From contig BFEA01000064.1 of NCBI GenBank assembly GCA_003427395.1, positions 2,357,333 to 2,378,282 on the forward strand: DNA of 20,950 nucleotides, given 5' to 3'. The translations under genes were made by a program, and so were the position numbers. Under the pieces are notes generated by a model. The model saw only the letters and a program-made list of their open reading frames with translations, made no database searches and was not told where the DNA came from. Source of the stretch: Chara braunii. Its lineage: Eukaryota > Streptophyta > Charophyceae > Charales > Characeae. This document shows positions 1 to 7,563 of the stretch, piece by piece. Every line of letters begins with the position of its first letter. Positions within the stretch are counted from its first letter, which is position 1.

Positions 1-6
1 TACGAC

Positions 7-62
7 CGGGCCTTCCCTTGGCCGACCAGCCTGAGGCTGCGGCGCGTATACGGGAAGGCCCG
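7..62. repeat. Short GC-rich inverted repeat
   Basis: CGGGCCTTCCC at 7-17 is perfectly complementary to GGGAAGGCCCG at 52-62, with a 34-base GC-rich spacer. It could fold as a hairpin. No gene is recognised around it, and it may be cut by the window edge. Confidence 0.5.
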
Positions 63-321
63 CGGCCGAACACTGAGCGAGGTACTGGTGGTTTAGGAGT
101 GCAAAGGGATACTGCGGTCAAGGGGTCAAGGGTACAAGGGTTTAAGGGTTTAGGGTTTAGGGTTTAAACCACCAGTACTTCCTAGAGTCGTGCCCGTTAA
201 TGCGCCACTATTTTAGGAAATGTACGGCTACTACAGGAGCGCCCAAATTCATCTGACTAGAAACGTTTCTACTCTTTTTTTTCCCGCGGCCGATAGCTGG
301 GCCAAGTACTGGTGGTTTAAA
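61..321. repeat. Inverted-repeat element with TTTAGGG core
   Basis: TTTAAACCACCAGTACTT at 163-180 is a perfect 18-bp inverted match to 304-321. The same terminus also occurs at 82-95, so 82-95 and 165-178 form a second 14-bp inverted pair around three telomere-like TTTAGGG units at about 141-166. Bases 61-95 and 285-319 are also diverged direct copies of one another (CGCGGCCGA...GTACTGGTGGTTTA). The motif looks like a repeat-family end: related forms sit beside poly-A at 1277-1314 and at 10451-10463. It could be a MITE or the 3' end of a retroposon; the sequence does not decide. Confidence 0.6.
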
Positions 322-879
322 GGAACGAGAATTCAGAGCCTAGGAGACAACTGAGCACAGCTGAATGCAGCCATAAGCTATACCGCACCACATACCAAGG
401 GGCACACACCAGGATCTGTGCAACCGCATCAGGGAGCCTGTCTGTAGGCTGAAGAGGCGCGCCCTTCACATTTTACCAATGTATCGTTGCACAATAACTG
501 CAATTTCTGTAAAGGGGACGCTGGGACCGCTTCCCGGCAGGTGCAGCTCACCACCAATAGATGGAGCCTCCCCATGACCAGCTTGATGTGTCTGCTCCTA
601 CCAGCACAGTGGGGCTGTTACAAACAAACAAACCAACAAAAAAAACAAAAAAAACAAAAAAAAAAGAGAGAAAGAAGCTCAAAGAACGTGCAGTACTCGA
701 TCGAGGTGCTCCACCCTTTCAGGGTTTGTACAGACCTGCCTGTGCCTCGTGAAATCAATTCATGATAAAAATACGTTCACAGGCCCACAGAGGACCGCAG
801 AAGGGTCTCAAGCACCCAAGAACACAAACCCGATTATTGGATGAAAGAGTTGAGGAAAATGTCGATAAATAGCGTCCTG
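322..879. other. No recognisable gene; A-rich stretch
   Basis: Nothing recognisable is encoded here. An A-rich stretch (CAAA and A-run units) lies at about 628-668. The open frames covering it are short, use A-runs for Lys and Gln, and resemble no family I know. Confidence 0.6.
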
Positions 880-1261
880 CCAGACTTGAATGGTCTACAT
901 TTTTGTATGTATATGTTTTGAATTTTGTGAAAAAATGATATTTACTATCATAATTAAATGGTTGAACACTAACTTATCAGTCATTAGCTACTTCCATTTT
1001 CTTATAGTGATATCAGGGGAATATGCAAGAGGTGGTTGTACATTCATTGGTTTTGTTTTTGTAGATTTCTTAGATTTTGTGTGATGACTTTGTCGTTGGT
1101 GGTATAGATGCATAGGAAATTAAATAATAGTAGCATATTTTCAATAGTATATTGTTTCATAAATTTTATCACAAGCCACTGGAACCTTACTTATTGGTTA
1201 TGACTCGTTCAGAAAACAAGAAATGTCCGTTTTGACAAAATCTCTGTTTTAGGAACTTAGG
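880..1261. other. AT-rich gene-free stretch
   Basis: This is AT-rich, low-complexity sequence without a credible coding region. Bases 1220-1250 resemble the arm end of the foldback element at 13392-13790 (AAATGTCCGTTTTGAC then CTGTTTT), so a fragment of that family probably ends here. Confidence 0.5.
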
Positions 1262-1283
1262 GTGTGACCGGCACCAGGTACTA

Positions 1284-1314
<31 letters not shown>
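1262..1314 (+). repeat. Retroposon-end-like motif plus poly-A
   Basis: GGTACTAGTGGTT runs directly into 25 A residues (1290-1314). It is a variant of the GTACTGGTGGTTTA terminus at 82-95 and 305-319. A fixed end motif next to a long A-run is typical of a retroposon 3' end, but no target duplication was found. Confidence 0.45.
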
Positions 1315-1384
1315 GGCTGGAAAGAAGATCAACTTCATCTTCACTCCACTTGCAAAATGCACACTCAAATTTCGACCCAACGGA

Positions 1385-1436
1385 TGTCTACATTCATTCC
1401 AGCTGCAGAGTCTAAGTCGGTGAATGAATGTAGACA
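1385..1436. repeat. Perfect 15-bp stem hairpin
   Basis: TGTCTACATTCATTC at 1385-1399 is the exact reverse complement of 1422-1436, with a 22-base loop. It lies at the left edge of a duplicated segment, and GAATGTAGACAA recurs at about 1635. Confidence 0.55.
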
Positions 1437-1870
1437 ACCCTTGGCTCCAGCCTGCCCTTCAACGAAATCATGAAGCCATGTCTTGTATTTGAGGGAACAC
1501 CTTACTACCGTCTTCCCCTGAATAGATCGTATGATCATTATGGCTGTATCTGGGCGGAATATTTCCCCAAATACAGCTGTATCTGGACTGAACATTTCCC
1601 CAAATACCCGCCTTGAGAGTCAGAGACGGCTAAGGAATGTAGACAAGTACATCTGTTGGCTACAGCCTGGCCCTTCAACAGAATGATGAAGCCATGTCTG
1701 TTATTTGAGGGAACCACATGTTATTTCCTTCTTCCCCAAAATACTTGTATCTCTACTGAAAGCTGGCCCAAAAAAATGCAGATGTTTTGCCCTGTACCTG
1801 GACTGAAAGTTGGCCCAAAATACAGCTATCTTAACCTGTATGTGGACTGAAGTTGCCCCAAAATAAGTCC
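1423..1870. repeat. Direct duplication, about 214-bp period
   Basis: About 1423-1620 and 1635-1870 share the same order of motifs: GAATGTAGACAA, TTGGCT.CAGCCTG.CCCTTCAAC, ATGAAGCCATGTCT, TATTTGAGGGAAC, then several TGTATCT-GACTGAA and CCCAAAATAC motifs. The second half consists of diverged pieces of the palindromic MITE family best preserved at 7455-7563. No coding function is visible. Confidence 0.55.
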
Positions 1871-1917
1871 CATTCCTGCAAACACGTTACCAGCCAGCAT
1901 TTCTATCCTTCAGAACT

Positions 1918-2310
1918 TAGTGCCTGATCACACTGCATGGTACACATGGTCACACTGCACACAACTTCAGAACTTAGGGCGTGATCACACTGCATGGTAC
2001 ACGTGATCACACTGCATGGTACACGTGATCACACTGCATGGTACACGTGGTCACACTGCACACAACTTCAGAATCGGGCGTGATCACACTGCATGGTACA
2101 CGTGATCACACTGCATGGGACACGTGATCACACTGCATGGCACACGTGATCACACTGCATGGCACACGTGATCACACTGCATGGTGCACGTGGTCAGACT
2201 GCATGGTACACGGGGTTATACTACACTGAACTTAGGCGTGGTGAAACTGCGAAGGCATTAGGTGTGGTCACACTGCATAGAACCTAGGCGTGGTCACATT
2301 GCCAAGAACG
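1918..2310. repeat. 22-bp satellite rich in CACGTG
   Basis: Tandem 22-bp units of the form TGATCACACTGCATGG + TACACG repeat through 1918-2215, with a higher-order interruption (CACAACTTCAGAA...GGGCG) at two places. They degrade into TGGTCACA...GCATAGAAC up to 2310. Each unit junction creates a CACGTG palindrome, so several G-box-like hexamers are packed into about 250 bp. Confidence 0.7.
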
Positions 2311-2361
2311 TCTGTCTATAGCATGGCTTCCAGCTGATGGAAAGAGCATGAAACTGTCTGA

Positions 2362-2617
2362 CTCTCAAGGCACCTTGGGACCATCCATGTTTTTTCATGT
2401 CATGTATGTTCGAACCATGTCTCGATTTGGGCCATGTGCGAAAAACTGTGATTGGTCTACTTTTCTGCACTCTGCGTGGAACACGTCCAGATTCAGACAC
2501 TTCTTGCAATACTCTTTGCCAGCGGGATCTGGCCCTAACTCTCAAGACACCTTGGGACCATCCATGTTTTTTCATGTCTTGTATGCTCGGACCATTTCTC
2601 GATTTATTCGAGTTATC
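2362..2617. repeat. Direct repeat pair at the U6 pseudogene
   Basis: About 2362-2440 and 2539-2617 are diverged direct copies 177 bp apart. Shared motifs are CTCTCAAG.CACCTTGGGA, CCATCCATGTTTTTTCATGT and CGATTT. Each ends in sequence resembling the antisense 3' end of U6 (CCATTTCTCGATTT, or the decayed CCATGTCTCGATTT at about 2417). The spacer (2455-2535) holds a copy of the GTCTGAATCTGGACGTGTT dispersed repeat. This may be a duplicated U6-chimera end. Confidence 0.5.
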
Positions 2618-2812
2618 CTTGAATGCGCAGGGGCCATGCTAATCTATCTTCTCTGTATCGTTCCAATTTCCCCCCCCAGAAGGTGTGAACCCGGCCGCAG
2701 TCGAGGCCAGGTTCATGCTTTCCTAGCATGAACCTGGCCTCGACTGCCGTCGGGTTCACACCTTCTGTATCATTCCAATTTTTTTCAATTTCAATGGATG
2801 TCGCGAAGGGCA
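2588..2812 (-). pseudogene. U6 snRNA pseudogene, split by hairpin insert
   Basis: Read on the minus strand, the U6 snRNA core is clear: a decayed 5' hairpin (CCTTCGCGACATCC, about 2790-2810), ATTGGAATGATACAGA (2764-2779), then after an inserted element the repeated ATTGGAACGATACAGA, AGATTAGCATGGCCCCTGCG and the 3' end ATCGAGAAATGGTCC. Intact U6 is the catalytic snRNA of the spliceosome, about 102 nt in plants and made by Pol III. This copy is dead: it carries the 97-bp hairpin at 2670-2766, an extra ATCT near 2645, a 4-nt insert in the stem-loop region, a divergent 3' third, and no T-run terminator. It lies antisense to the plus strand, like the copy at 3614-3715. Confidence 0.75.
2670..2766. 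mobile_element. 97-bp hairpin element inserted in U6 copy
   Basis: The left arm 2678-2719 (starting AGAAGGTGTGAACCCGGCCG) and right arm 2725-2766 are reverse complements over 42 bp with two mismatches, closed by the loop TTCCT. A run of C precedes it. It is bounded by an 18-bp direct repeat of U6 sequence at 2652-2669 and 2764-2781 (TCTGTATCGTTCCAATTT, one mismatch), as expected of a target-site duplication. It encodes no protein. The mechanism of movement is unknown. Confidence 0.6.
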
Positions 2813-2873
2813 TCCATGTTAAATCACAGAGTCCATAACTTCTTCCCGCACCCTGAATACATTTTTTGTCCCC

Positions 2874-2926
2874 AGAAGGTGTGAACCTGGCCGCAGCCGA
2901 GGCCAGGTTCATGCTTTCCTAGCATG
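2874..2926. repeat. Truncated second copy of hairpin element
   Basis: AGAAGGTGTGAACCTGGCCG begins a copy of the left arm and loop of the 2678-2766 element, with a few substitutions. It stops after AGCATG at 2926, so only the loop-proximal start of the right arm remains. Like the first copy it is preceded by a short run of C. Confidence 0.6.
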
Positions 2927-2989
2927 TGAACATAGCACTGGTGGGGCCTTGCCCTGAGGCACCGGCCTCATCGTTTCTCTCTCCTACGA

Positions 2990-3120
2990 GTTTGATCCCA
3001 CTGGCACAGAGGATTGGAATAAGTGTCTGAATCTGGACGTGTTCCACTCAGAGATGCAGAAAAGCAGACCACTCACAATCTTTTGCACCTCTCCACAAAC
3101 ACGTCCAGATTCAGACACTT
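2990..3120. repeat. Inverted pair of a dispersed repeat
   Basis: Bases 3021-3043 and 3098-3120 are perfect 23-bp inverted copies of a motif containing GTCTGAATCTGGACGTG. Bases 2990-3020 add the family's upstream part (GATCCCACTGGC...GGATTGGAATAAG). Other copies are at 2455-2535, 3562-3590 and 4043-4092, mostly next to U6 pseudogene sequence. Part of it reads as an open frame in some copies, but copies differ by frame and stops, so I treat it as a noncoding repeat. Confidence 0.6.
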
Positions 3121-3386
3121 ATTCTTTTTTTTTTCTTTTCTTTTTTTTTTTCTATATTCTTCTCTCAACTTCTGTTTCTTTTACCTTCCACTACCTACTC
3201 CTAAGACTATCTAGAGGGGACCCCTGCAAGCATAGTTTCCTCTCTCTGTGAAGGGGAGATTTCATGTTGCCCCTTGCCCCTAATGGTTAGGGTATAGGGT
3301 TGGGGCCGCCAGTGGGGGTCTGGCTAACACAAAGACCGAGACCTGCCAGTAGCTGTGCCTCCCTTTCTCATCGTCCCCCACCCTTC
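3121..3386. other. T-rich tract and gene-free stretch
   Basis: A pyrimidine/T-rich tract (about 3121-3190) is followed by unremarkable sequence with one telomere-like remnant (GGTTAGGGTATAGGGTTGGGG, starting about 3285). No gene is recognised. Confidence 0.5.
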
Positions 3387-3566
3387 ATCGAGTAGCAGCA
3401 GAGGCGGCCTGCGGCGCACTTAGTGCCAACGGACTGTGATAGTCCTCTGGATACCCCTGATCGGTATTAGCGGGGTCTATGACCAACACGGGTGTGAGTG
3501 TGAGCGCGAGTGGGTTGTGTGTGGTGTGTGGGAGAGTGTTGGCCATAGCCTCTGCTGCTACTCGAT
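3387..3566. mobile_element. 180-bp element with 19-bp terminal inverted repeats
   Basis: ATCGAGTAGCAGCAGAGGC at 3387-3405 matches 3548-3566 perfectly as an inverted repeat, leaving a 142-base interior with a GT-rich part and no coding capacity. The right end interrupts the dispersed repeat just before TCAGACACTTGTTCC, so it looks inserted into that repeat. No clear target duplication is seen. A non-autonomous MITE-like element is the simplest reading. Confidence 0.5.
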
Positions 3567-3613
3567 TCAGACACTTGTTCCAATCTTCTTCTTTTTTTAT
3601 TTTTTTTATTTTT

Positions 3614-3665
3614 AATTTGGACCATTTCTCGATTTACGCGTGTCATCCTTGAAAGCGCAGGGGCC

Positions 3666-3697
<32 letters not shown>

Positions 3698-3715
3698 ACG
3701 GATGTCCCGAAGGAC
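3614..3715 (-). pseudogene. U6 snRNA-like copy, probable retropseudogene
   Basis: On the minus strand this matches plant U6 end to end: 5' hairpin GTCCTTCGGGACATCCG, TAAAATTGGAACGATACAGA, the ACAGAGA-containing region, AGATTAGCATGGCCCCTGCG, GATGACACGC, and 3' ATCGAGAAATGGTCCAAATT. U6 is the spliceosome's catalytic RNA. Departures are a 5' hairpin shortened by about 2 nt and 4 extra bases (TTTC) between CCTGCGC and AAGGATG, in the apical loop of the internal stem-loop. The 3' end runs into an A-rich tail (AATTAAAAATAAAAAAAATA) rather than a Pol III T-run, and no USE or TATA element is visible upstream (3716-3790). I therefore favour a processed pseudogene, though a functional gene is not excluded. 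Confidence 0.7.
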
Positions 3716-3907
3716 TCCTGATCCCTGCAACAGAGGAGTTCCCGATTTCTTTGAAGAGTCTGAAACAGTCAGCTTGGAGAAAGTGACGAGGTCACTGTTC
3801 CTGGCCAGAGAAGCGACTAGATTCATGAATTATTAGATCCCACAAAACCGACAACTCCTGTGGAGGCAATCAGTTCCCTCCTCCGCTTTGGAGATTCACG
3901 ACAACTT

Positions 3908-4925
3908 GAATGGCAGCAGGCATGCCTCCTCCTCCTCCTCCTCCTCCTCCTCCTCCTGCTGGTCTCTCCTCCTCTTCCTTGTCCTCCTCTCTCTTCCTTC
4001 GTTCCAGGATTGGGTGCTTTCTTGAACTCTGCACCTCTCCACAAACACGTCCAGATTCAGACACTTATTCCAATCTTCTTTGCCAGTGGAAACAGGTAGT
4101 GTTGACCTCCTCTCTGTGCTTTCTTCCTGCTTCCGTCGAATACAAGGTGAGGTCATGATATATAGCTGTATTGAGACTGAAAGATACTCCAGATACATTC
4201 AGCTATAATGACCGTCTGTTGTATTCGGGGGAAGAAGATAGCTCCTTCTCGAGGGTCTACCAGCAGACAGACAGTTCCCTCCTCCGCTCTGGAGGATTCA
4301 TGACAATGGCAGCAGGCATGCCTCCTCTTCCTCCTCCTCCTCCTCCTCCCCCCTCTCCTCGTCTCTCCTCCTCCGTCGTTCCACGACTGGCTGCAGGGGG
4401 AAACCGTTGCTGTTGATGTCATCCAGGCTTGAATTACCCTTCCTCTCTCCGCTTTCTAGCTCCTTCTCGACAATGGCCGCAGACAGACAGTCCGTTTCTC
4501 CGCTCTGGAGTGTACGACAATGGCAGCAGGCATGCCTCCTTCAACCCAACTCTGAAGCTCATGGATATGGTGGGCACGCCTCCTCCTCCTCCTCCTCCTC
4601 CTCCTCCTCCTCCTCNTCTTCCTCCTCCTCCTCCTCCTCCTCCTCCTCCTCTTCCTCCTCCTCATCCTCATCCTCCTCTTCCCCCTTCTTCGAGCCATGA
4701 TTGGCTGCATAGCTATGGCGGGCATGGCTCCTCCTCCTCCTCCTCCTCCTCCTCCTCCTCCTTCTCCTCACCCTCCTCCTTCTCCTCCTCCCCCTCCTCC
4801 TCCTCCTCCTCCTCCTCCTTCGAGCCATGATTGGCTGCAACTCAAATTTGAAGTTCATAGCTACGGCGGGCATGTCTCCTCCTCCTCCTCCTCCTCCTCC
4901 TCCTCCCCTTTTGAACCAGGATTAG
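3908..4925. repeat. Composite (CTC)n minisatellite
   Basis: At least five long CTC/TCC arrays (about 3925-3957, 4319-4350, 4579-4680, 4729-4820, 4877-4912) are separated by related linkers. Each array follows GGCATGCCTCC or GGGCATG.CTCC, usually after ATGGC(A/G)GCAG or GCTA(T/C)GGCGGGC. The later arrays are followed by CGAGCCATGATTGGCTGCA. So the unit is linker plus array, not only a microsatellite. The long open frames here (poly-Pro, Ser, Leu, Glu, Arg) are artefacts of the triplet period. There is one ambiguous base (N, 4616). Confidence 0.75.
4155..4240. repeat. MITE fragment within minisatellite region
   Basis: AGCTGTATTGAGACTGAAAG, then CAGCTATAATGACCGT and TATTCGGGGGAAGA, match the centre and right arm of the palindromic element at 7455-7563. 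The left arm is missing. Confidence 0.5.
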
Positions 4926-5132
4926 CTGAAACGCAACTGCCAGTTGTTTTCATCACCAAGGCTTGAATCGTCCTCTCTTTCCTCTGTATCTCCTTCTCCT
5001 GCATACGGCATTTGTGTCTAAGTTCGCTGTATGCTGCAGCCAGCTTGGCATCGGCAGCAACTCGCGTCTGCTCTCTGACCTGACACGTCGAGCACATCAT
5101 CTGCGTTCCTCCTCCTCCTCCTCCTCCTCCTC

Positions 5133-5165
<33 letters not shown>

Positions 5166-6627
5166 CAGCGGCATTGGCTTTCTTCTCAATCTCCGCCCTC
5201 AGCAGGGCAATCAAACGATCATCATTCTCCGTCTTGTTAAGAAGAACCAACGTCTTCTCCTTGAGCTTCCGCACCTCCGCCTCCAGCACCGCCTTGCGTG
5301 CAAGCGCACCCTCGTGTTTCTGCCTGACCGTGCTCAGCTCGGCGCGCATTACCGCCGCTTCCGTCACTACGGCATCGAAGTTCTTTCTCCTCGACTTGTC
5401 CATCGCCTCCAGATGAGACCTATGCAGTTCATCAAACGAAGTCGGGATCCCAGTCGGAGGCGGAGGAGGCATTGCCGTCAGCCCTCGATCCTCATCGCCC
5501 AAGCTGGACTGACACTGACCGTTGTTGCTGCAATCTTCCAGAAGAAAAGAGGAGGAGAGGGAGGAGGAGGAGGAGGAGGAGGAGGAGGAGGTGAATGGGC
5601 TGCTGCTCCCCATCGTGATGCCCGTCGAACCGGGCGGCGGGGAAGGGAAGAGAGTTCTGGCCTCTTTGAGCTTGAGCTTGAGCTCTCTGAGCTTGTCTTT
5701 CAACAAGCTGATCTGCTGCGCCCGCCCCCTCCAAGGGGGGTCTGCGCCCTCATCAAGCACCTTTACTAGGGGGGTATCATCACCCACCTCCTTCTGGAGG
5801 GCTCTCTGCAGTCTCCCCACCTCCACCCGGGCTTGCAGCAGCCCCGCCTGAGCCTCAGCTAATCGACTCTCAGACTGAGAGAACTTCTCCCTCCACTCCG
5901 CGGCGGCTTTATGCAGACCTTCCTGTTGTTCCACAGTCATAATCACGCTCCTTCTTCCTCCTCCCCCTCCTCCTCCTCCTCCTCCTTCTCCTTCTTGTGC
6001 CACTGCAGTAATCAATCCAGCCACGTTCTCCTTCTCATCGGCCAGCTGGCGCTGCAATGCCTGCACTTGGGCCTTGAGCTTGTCCGCCCGCGTCCGCTCC
6101 CTCTCGAACGAGAGGTTCAGTGTCCGATTCTTCTTGGACAGCTCGACAATCTTGGCATCTCGCACGTCTACTGTCTCTGAATCGCTGCGCGCCAATGCTT
6201 CGACAAGAGGCCTCAGTGTGGACAGCTCCCGCTCTCTTTCCTCGGCCATGGCCCGGAGAAGCCCGCATTCCTTCCTGAGGGCCCATAACTCCTCCTCTTG
6301 CGCACTTGCATGGCCTCCTGGGCGGGGATTGGGATCGGGATCGGGATTGGGATTGAGATTGAGATTGGGATTGGGATTGGCATTGGGATTGGGATTGGGC
6401 TTCTCCGGACGCGGGATGTTAGCTCCTGCTAGGTTTCTGAAGATGGCGCCGCTCTCTCTTCTCTTTCCCTGTGTGATCATTCCTCCTCCTCCTCCTCCTC
6501 CTCCTCCCCCTCCTCCTCCTCCTGCTGCTGCTGCTGCTGCTGCTCCCTTCTCACGCTGAAGGGCGGCACTTACACCTCCATCGTCCAGGTGGCAACCCCT
6601 GACACGTGCGCCTTCCTTTAAACCCAT
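4861..6627 (-). CDS. CCDC13-like coiled-coil protein
   Basis: This is a 588-residue frame from ATG 6625-6627 with no intron visible inside. CCDC13 proteins are long coiled coils linked in animals to centriolar satellites and cilium assembly. Family hallmarks are AKIVELSKKNR (158-168), EVGDD followed by WRGRAQQI (280-306), and the NDDRLIALL region (468-476). Heptad-rich stretches are about 108-205, 235-325, 400-485 and 515-558. Linkers are low complexity: poly-Ala/Gly (29-49), Asn-Pro repeats (77-101), poly-Gly (214-224), poly-Ser (about 341-360), poly-Ala/Gly (485-507). The last residues (GSKG, poly-Glu, TCPP) come from a CTC repeat, so the true 3' end may be another exon or a repeat-derived stop. 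By comparison with the human protein as I recall it, roughly the first 90 residues are missing, so an upstream exon is possible. Family assignment is confident; exact ends are not. Confidence 0.8.
6318..6400. repeat. GGGATT hexanucleotide repeat in coding frame
   Basis: On the plus strand GGGATT/GGGATC/GAGATT units repeat about 13 times. On the coding (minus) strand they give the Asn-Pro repeat at residues 77-101 of the CCDC13-like protein. The G-runs could form G-quadruplexes on the template strand. Confidence 0.7.
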
Positions 6628-6639
6628 TTTTTTTCAAAA

Positions 6640-6794
6640 ACCACTGTACATCCCACCACGAAGTGTTGAAATATGAATCAGACTCTCGGTCGAATCCAGA
6701 TACAATCAGATGATGACCAGAATACAATCATCATTCTGAATTACCTTGGCCCGGTCAGCGCCATGATGATGATATCGTAAGGCCGTCGCTCCTG

Positions 6795-6828
<34 letters not shown>
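6640..6828 (+). repeat. Possible SINE-like repeat with poly-A tail
   Basis: TCTCGGTCGAATCC (6684-6697) resembles a tRNA-type box B. The surrounding GAAATA...GAATCC.GA...CAAT.AGATGA order also occurs at 19515-19560. The copy ends in 29 A residues (6800-6828). No convincing box A is visible here, so this may be a truncated or decayed copy. Confidence 0.35.
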
Positions 6829-6830
<2 letters not shown>

Positions 6831-7454
6831 ACACGTCAGATAACGACGTACGCGTCAGGTTAAGTACTGCCACCAGGCACGTGTTTCAAGCCGCTCACCA
6901 ATCATCTAATTACTTATTAAAAAAAAAAAAAAAAGTATTCATTCATCCCATCCGTAGAATCTCTGCGGGAAAGGGAAAAAAAAAAAAAAAAAAAAGAATC
7001 TCTGCGGCGCGCTCTATCCAGGAAATTGGCTCTATTCAGGACACACTGGCGACCGTTTCTCTGCGAACTTGCTTGATCGGGATCTGTGTTGATCGACTGC
7101 AGACCCCGATTTATCCCGATATATCTCCTCTTGCCGATACCAGACTGCGGATCCCGACTGCAGATCCCGATGTCCTCCGTCCTCCTTTCCCCCGGGTGCA
7201 ATCCATAAAACGCTGCTCACCATGAGCTAGGATCCTTTCCTTTTTAGGAAAGTGGCGCAATGACCACACACCCGACCCCTTCAGAAACCCTTGGCTGCCC
7301 TCTACCTTAACCCGATCACGTCGCGATCCCGATTGCTATCTCCGGTTCTCCGCCGACCACATATCCCGAATCCTCCTCCCCCCTCCTCCCCCCCCCCTCC
7401 GCGTCATCGCCCCGTCATCCATCTTGATGTATTAGCCATCATCACCCGCAGACT
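6829..7454. other. Gene-free stretch with A-runs
   Basis: There are A-runs at about 6919-6933 and 6977-6994, and the motif GAATCTCTGCGG is repeated on both sides of the second run (about 6957 and 6997). A C/T-rich patch lies at 7370-7400. CCCGAT-type words recur (7095-7170). I see no protein or RNA gene. Confidence 0.5.
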
Positions 7455-7563
7455 ACCCGTCTTCACCCGAATAGAACGTACGGTCGCCATCACTGTATCT
7501 AGACTGAAAGTTGCCCCTGATACAGCTATGATGACCCTACGTTCTATTCGGTGGAAGACGGTA
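7455..7563. mobile_element. Palindromic MITE-like element, full copy
   Basis: The left arm (ACCCGTCTTCACCCGAATAG, AACGTACGGTC) and the right arm (GACCCTACGTTCTATTCGGT, GGAAGACGGTA) are inverted repeats of about 45 bp around the centre CTGTATCTAGACTGAAAGTT. It has no coding capacity. A TA flanks the end, compatible with a TA target site. Related copies are at 1500-1870, 4155-4240, 8436-8523, 8803-9560 and 9568-9684. Confidence 0.65.

Noticed and set aside
141-166. TTTAGGG units as a chromosome end
   Set aside because: Only three units occur, inside an inverted-repeat element, with ordinary sequence on both sides.
3614-3715. An expressed U6 snRNA gene
   Set aside because: There is an A-rich tail in place of the T-run terminator, no recognisable upstream element or TATA box, and a 4-nt insert. 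Not fully excluded.
3823-4966. Long open frames on both strands reading poly-Pro, poly-Ser, poly-Glu or poly-Arg
   Set aside because: They arise from the CTC/TCC triplet arrays, which lack stops in most frames. No non-repetitive part resembles a protein family.
4963-6559. Plus-strand open frames opposite the CCDC13-like gene (up to 268 codons)
   Set aside because: They mirror the coding minus strand, and only the minus strand shows family motifs and coiled-coil heptads.
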